Source: JADHUC01 sp964617665
Lineage (GTDB): Bacteria > Planctomycetota > Planctomycetia > Pirellulales > Pirellulaceae
Length of the DNA stretch: 25,767 nucleotides
Direction of reading: 5' to 3'
Assembly: GCA_964617665.1 (NCBI GenBank)
Contig: CAZUAH010000161.1
Coordinates: forward strand, 1-25,767
Part shown: in pieces, positions 23,001-25,767 of the stretch
Numbering within the stretch: position 1 is the first letter of the stretch
Layout of the letters: each line of letters starts with the position of its first letter
Notes under the pieces: model-generated
The model's input: only the letters and a program-made list of their open reading frames with translations
What the model was told of the DNA's origin: nothing
The model's database searches: none
Made by a program: the position numbers and the translations under genes

Positions 23001-25767
23001 GTCAGCTACATCTGGATGGCTCGAAGGCCAATGTGGCTTCCGTCTGGGAGTTCAAGAGAGCGCGGCCAACGGTATCGATCCATCCTTGGACTCTCACGTG
23101 GGGTTGGGACAACCCAGCCCGAGCGGAAGGCGTTCACTTCACGCCGACCAGCAAGAAGATCCTCTCGGCCGTCGAGGACGACACTCGAGTGGAGTGCGTC
23201 GAGACGCCATTGGACCAGGTGACGGAGTTTCTAGCAACAATACATGACATCCCCATCCGACTGGACGAATCGGCGTTGCGTGCTGTCGGCATTGGCACCG
23301 ACGCACCAGTGACGCAGAACCTCAGAGGAATCACTCTCCACAGCGCGCTGCGGATTCTACTTGGCCGATTAGAACTGACGTACGTCATTCGCGACGACGC
23401 CTTGGTGATCACGACCGTGAAAGAGGGACAACGGTTGGCACAGAAGGGCGTCATCAACGTGGAGGAAGTGGGGCGTGAACATGACAAGCGAGGGATCTTT
23501 CGTCGTTCCAGGGAAAAGATCCAAACTGAACTGCGAAAGAGGACTCGACTCCAATTCACCGAGACGCCGCTTCCGGACGTGGTGGCATTCCTCAAGGAGC
23601 AACACGACATCCTCTTCGTTGTCGACCAGCGAGCGCTCGCCGAAGCGGGAATTCAGCCCGATGTGCGCTGCACGTTGGACGTGAAGGACATGCCACTAGG
23701 ATCCGCTTTGCGAAAGCTACTCGGCGAGGTGGGGCTGACCTACGTTGTCGAAGACGAGTTCATCCTGATTACGACGGCCAAGAAGAATGCACGGGTGGAC
23801 GCCCCCTTCGGACCAAACGGAGGATACGATCCGTTTGCACGATCCAAGTCAAATGCGGCAAGACCTTCTGCACCAATATCCGGGGTTAATTCGGAACAGG
23901 AAAAGGCAATTGCCGAGATTCGGGAATTGGGCGGTAGCGTCACCCGATACGAAGGAAGTGCGGGGCAGTCGGTGATTGCTGTGACGCTGGAAGGCCACAA
24001 GTACACGGATGCATACCTTGAGCGACTGAACGTGTTCGACAATGTCCAGACGCTGGCCCTTTGCGGCACCCGCGTCACCGATGCGGGTCTGGTGCACCTG
24101 GACAACCTCACGCAACTGCAAAAGCTGCAATTCTGGGGTGCCACCATCACCGACGCCGGGCTGGTTCACCTACGCGAGTTGCCCCAACTGCGACGGCTTG
24201 CATTCGGCGGCCCGCAATTCACTGACGCCGCTCTCGTGCATCTCAAGGGACTGACCCAAATTCGGGAGTTGACTGTCCGCAAGACGCGGATCACCGATGC
24301 CGGAGTGGCACACCTCCGCGTGTTGACGAAACTGCAACAACTCGACCTCGACGACAATCGCATCACGGATGCAGCTTTGGAGCACTTCCGAGGGCTGTCG
24401 GAACTCCAACGGCTGAGTCTCAAGGAGACGAATGTCACGGGCCGAGGGTTAGTCCACCTGCGCGGCCTGCCCCGTCTTCGGGAGCTATACCTCAACGACA
24501 CGCCGATCACCGTGGCCGCGGTCACGCAACTGAAACGCGCGTTGCCGGACATCTGGATCGAGCCCCTGGCCGTCGCCGAAGGCTGGACGCCCCGCGGCGG
24601 GGACGAGGTCAGTCCGACCAGGATGAAGATCATCCAAACGCTGCGGGACGACACGCGGTTGGAATTGATCGAAACGCCGCTGGAGGACATCGTCAAGTTT
24701 CTCACGGCCATGCACGACATCCCCATCCGGCTCGATCGTGAGAGCTTGGGAGACCAAGCTGCCCTAACGGTGACGCAGAAGATCAAGGGTACGACCTTGG
24801 CTAGCGTCCTACCGCTATTGCTTGGCCAACTGGGCCTTACCTACGTCGTCACGGACGAAGAAGCGTTGATTGTCACGGAGGAAGGCGGCCGGCGGCTGAT
24901 CCAACAGGGTGCCGTTGGTGCGGAAGATGTGCAGCGTGCGATGAAAAACTCTCCGTCCTTCGGCCAGGCACGCGAGGCGATCAACGCCAGACTGCAAGAA
25001 CCGATAGGCCTTCAGTTCACGGATACGCCACTCCAGCATGCGGCGGCGACGATCAAGGAAAAGCATAACATTGAGGTCCAAATCGACAAACGAAACTTGG
25101 CGGCAGTGGGAATCCGGCCCGATGTGCGCTGCACGTTGGATGTGAAATCGCCCTGGAAGGACATGCCACTGGGATCCGCCTTGCGAAAACTGCTCGGCGA
25201 CGTGGGCCTGACCTACGTTGTCGAAGACGAGTTCATCCTGATCACGACGGCCAAGAACGAAGCCCCGGAAGAGCCCCCAGCCGATCCGGCCGCACCGACC
25301 AAGGTGGGCGAGGCCGATTCCGCGCAGGCAAAGGTGATCGCCGAAATCGAGAGTCGGGGCGGTCAAGTCACACGCGACGAGAGTCTCCCTGGCCGGCCCG
25401 TCTACGAGGTTGTTTTGCCGTACCAGGCCGATTTCACCGATGCCCAACTTGAACGCCTGAGAGTATTTGACAATCTCCGAGTCTTGATACTTGGACAATC
25501 GCACAACGCTGAATCCAAGCTGACACGCATACCGGACCTGGGTCAATTGCAGGAACTCTGGCTGATGCAAATGAAACCTGGCAATGCCTTCCTGGAGAGC
25601 CTCCAACAACTGCCCAAGCTGGAGACACTAACTTTTGTACGTTCGCAGGTCTCCGATGCTAACCTCCGTTCCATCGGGAAACTAGGCAGACTCAAGAATC
25701 TCCGGCTTGGTCGCACGGCGGTACCCAGCGCCAGTTTGGCGCATCTGGCGGGAATGTCCCAACTGGA
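20066..25767 (+). CDS. Giant BlaR1-type M56 metallopeptidase fused to repeated LRR and STN-like modules (3'-partial)
   Basis: One frame is open from ATG 20066 (GAGGAGGAA upstream, ATGA overlap with the repressor gene) to the right edge: about 1,900 codons, no stop. Membrane segments about 13-36, 47-67, 171-194 and 391-410. Zinc site HEVAH (275-279) with E316 in REEVCD, the same 41-residue spacing as in the M56 protein at 9207. In place of a penicillin sensor come: LRR array 1 (475-1008, about 22 repeats of 24 residues, 'L.L..T.VTDAGL.HL.GLT.L'), STN-like domains (1028-1118, 1148-1237), LRR array 2 (1303-1502, about 8 repeats), STN-like domains (1516-1605, 1635-1731), LRR array 3 (1779-edge, at least 5). 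Each array starts with a similar cap (IAEIE..GG.V.RDE..PG.PV). LRR/STN parts should lie outside the membrane, as sensor or scaffold; ligand unknown. Confidence 0.88.
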   Translation, partial: MSSLEALLPTPQMVLYLGNVALAVLWIFAAALMATLVCRRRSAPIRHGLLLLGLVVALTSPALVWLAGGTGLGQFQVALSEQCEPIDKPEVAPVTRHPTVDVRQEPPTAEREAVPVRTAFVEEYQEFAREFSASVPDTRVEAAPVPPTESVPLVDQVVTAEETVSVTTTPWWLLIAQGFLLVWALGTAVSVLWLARCFVRLAAFCRGLREHSDDGMRQAIAQASAQVGLARAPRLFVSVRAVMPVTLGLFRPAIVLPEGFAEDLPPDQCRAVLLHEVAHVARRDSWVGLAQRLAAVLYWWCPLVYWLNRRLADLREEVCDNYVLCSQGDGASFAKVLVALAERVIKPPSLPATLSVFEHHAVGERSHALEHRIRRLLSTETNPTTCMNRAGVVSVVLGGLGMAVAIALSHVRAAETDAPIPESGVTTSENATVADPPAAPTESGGGELERARQIAEIEAVAGWVIRDEDRPGQPVITVTLNGDAITDAFFERLKVLDDLETLVLGPSRVTEAGLTHLKGLRHLRELYVTRAPVSDAFLNRLQELPQLEKLSLRNNQLGDASLKQLKALLHLKELSLSGNPIHDKGLVHLAALVQLERLGLSGTFVTDAGVGHLSRLPRLQYIGLSGTRITGVGLEQLVILTELRDLNLWSTSITDAGLKHLGKLTQLSVLSLSRTEVSDTGLEHLGGLTQLTSLGLDGTNVTDAGLAHLRGMTRLEALDLGTHITDAGLEHLSGLTGLVNLNLSRTKVTDAGLAHLSGLTQLQRLDLSYTGVTSTGLKHVSGMMQLQKLNLTRTEVTEDGLEHLSGLTKLEDLELPDIPLSDTGLSYLQGLSQLHELNLSGGDFTDSGLRHLRGLSQLYRLDLSDTKATDGTLEHLRGLKQLTSLNLTNTKTTDAGLTHLAESTRLAGLILTGTQVTDAGLRHLSGLTRLQYLDLRETEVTDDGLKHLGELTRLEHLGLRKTEVTGTGLGHLGELPKLRQLHLDGSKANVASVWEFKRARPTVSIHPWTLTWGWDNPARAEGVHFTPTSKKILSAVEDDTRVECVETPLDQVTEFLATIHDIPIRLDESALRAVGIGTDAPVTQNLRGITLHSALRILLGRLELTYVIRDDALVITTVKEGQRLAQKGVINVEEVGREHDKRGIFRRSREKIQTELRKRTRLQFTETPLPDVVAFLKEQHDILFVVDQRALAEAGIQPDVRCTLDVKDMPLGSALRKLLGEVGLTYVVEDEFILITTAKKNARVDAPFGPNGGYDPFARSKSNAARPSAPISGVNSEQEKAIAEIRELGGSVTRYEGSAGQSVIAVTLEGHKYTDAYLERLNVFDNVQTLALCGTRVTDAGLVHLDNLTQLQKLQFWGATITDAGLVHLRELPQLRRLAFGGPQFTDAALVHLKGLTQIRELTVRKTRITDAGVAHLRVLTKLQQLDLDDNRITDAALEHFRGLSELQRLSLKETNVTGRGLVHLRGLPRLRELYLNDTPITVAAVTQLKRALPDIWIEPLAVAEGWTPRGGDEVSPTRMKIIQTLRDDTRLELIETPLEDIVKFLTAMHDIPIRLDRESLGDQAALTVTQKIKGTTLASVLPLLLGQLGLTYVVTDEEALIVTEEGGRRLIQQGAVGAEDVQRAMKNSPSFGQAREAINARLQEPIGLQFTDTPLQHAAATIKEKHNIEVQIDKRNLAAVGIRPDVRCTLDVKSPWKDMPLGSALRKLLGDVGLTYVVEDEFILITTAKNEAPEEPPADPAAPTKVGEADSAQAKVIAEIESRGGQVTRDESLPGRPVYEVVLPYQADFTDAQLERLRVFDNLRVLILGQSHNAESKLTRIPDLGQLQELWLMQMKPGNAFLESLQQLPKLETLTFVRSQVSDANLRSIGKLGRLKNLRLGRTAVPSASLAHLAGMSQL
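21488..23091 (+). repeat. First leucine-rich-repeat array (72-bp coding period)
   Basis: About 22 tandem 24-codon units of the form 'L.xLxLxxTxVTDAGLxHLxxLTxL', ending in an irregular C-cap with VSIHPW. Unit length is constant except for small changes, for example one 23-residue unit near 22230. The DNA of neighbouring units is only moderately similar, so most duplications here are old. Similar shorter arrays lie at 23972-24572 and from 25400 to the right edge. Confidence 0.85.
23657..25258 (+). repeat. Recently duplicated STN-like module
   Basis: The segment 23657-23785 recurs at 25118-25258 with about nine base differences plus a 12-nt (four-codon) insertion in the second copy, which turns VKDMPLG into VKSPWKDMPLG. 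The preceding STN domains (around 23200-23270 and 24665-24735) are also alike, with the shared stretch 'HDIPIRLD'. The whole [LRR-STN-STN] block therefore appears to have been duplicated. The C-terminal STN half is the best conserved at DNA level, which points to recent copying or gene conversion. Confidence 0.8.

Noticed and set aside
21488..23091. Regular 72-bp periodicity resembling a CRISPR or minisatellite array
   Set aside because: The period is an exact multiple of three, the frame is conserved and codes for leucine-rich repeats. There are no constant repeats separated by unique spacers.
24815..25609. Minus-strand open frame of 264 codons, and several shorter ones at 21142-24786
   Set aside because: Reverse-strand shadows of the LRR and STN repeats. 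Their own apparent repeats (QFLELxQ, GDLGTxxxQ types) merely mirror the LRR DNA.

Overview
The window reads as chromosomal DNA from a planctomycete, most likely Pirellulales-like. The evidence is a GC-rich sequence with a very characteristic gene repertoire: prepilin-like DUF1559 proteins with an H-X9-DG box, two BlaI-type repressor / BlaR1-type M56 peptidase pairs, a giant dockerin/cohesin-like surface protein, long leucine-rich-repeat arrays of the 'TDAGL.HL' type, and STN-like (secretin/TonB short N-terminal) modules. No rRNA, tRNA, CRISPR array, transposase or phage gene was seen.

Layout. 1-3065 (+): C-terminal 1,010+ residues of a secreted multidomain surface protein (Ig-like, Calx-beta, cohesin-like and dockerin domains). 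3138-4944 (-): two-gene operon of a membrane-anchored helical protein and a radical SAM/SPASM enzyme, with an 8-nt overlap. 5383-7130 (+): small Cys-containing DUF2946-like protein, then a DUF1559 pseudopilin-like protein. 7420-8580 (-): secreted alpha/beta hydrolase. 8827-11969 (+): BlaI/BlaR1 pair no. 1, whose BlaR1 carries a C-terminal DUF1559-like domain. 12108-14246 (-): secreted parallel beta-helix protein, possibly GH141-like, divergent from 14405-15550 (+), an LVIVD beta-propeller. 15700-16740 (-): a fusion of a ribosome-hibernation (HPF/RaiA)-like domain to sigma-70-like regions. 16856-18583 (-): an APC permease that has lost its N-terminal half but keeps two universal stress protein domains. 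18784-19440 (+): iron-sulfur flavoprotein. 19659-20069 and 20066-right edge (+): BlaI/BlaR1 pair no. 2.

The outstanding item is the last gene. From the ATG at 20066 one reading frame stays open to the right edge (about 1,900 codons, no stop). It encodes an M56/BlaR1 metallopeptidase (four membrane segments, HEVAH box) continuous with [LRR array - STN - STN] - [LRR array - STN - STN] - [LRR array ...]. It overlaps a BlaI gene by ATGA, and that BlaI gene is preceded by a promoter bracketed by two TGACGTCA-type palindromes. This looks like a BlaR1-type signalling switch whose sensor has been replaced by a very large repeat-built exported region. Together with pair no. 1 (DUF1559-like sensor), the window shows two versions of the same switch with different sensor ends.

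The block 15700-19440 (HPF-sigma fusion, permease-USP, Fe-S flavoprotein) suggests a stress/low-oxygen theme, but that is inference from domain types only. Two convergent gene ends (7131-7419 and 15551-15699) hold long imperfect inverted repeats that may act as bidirectional terminators or belong to dispersed palindromic families.
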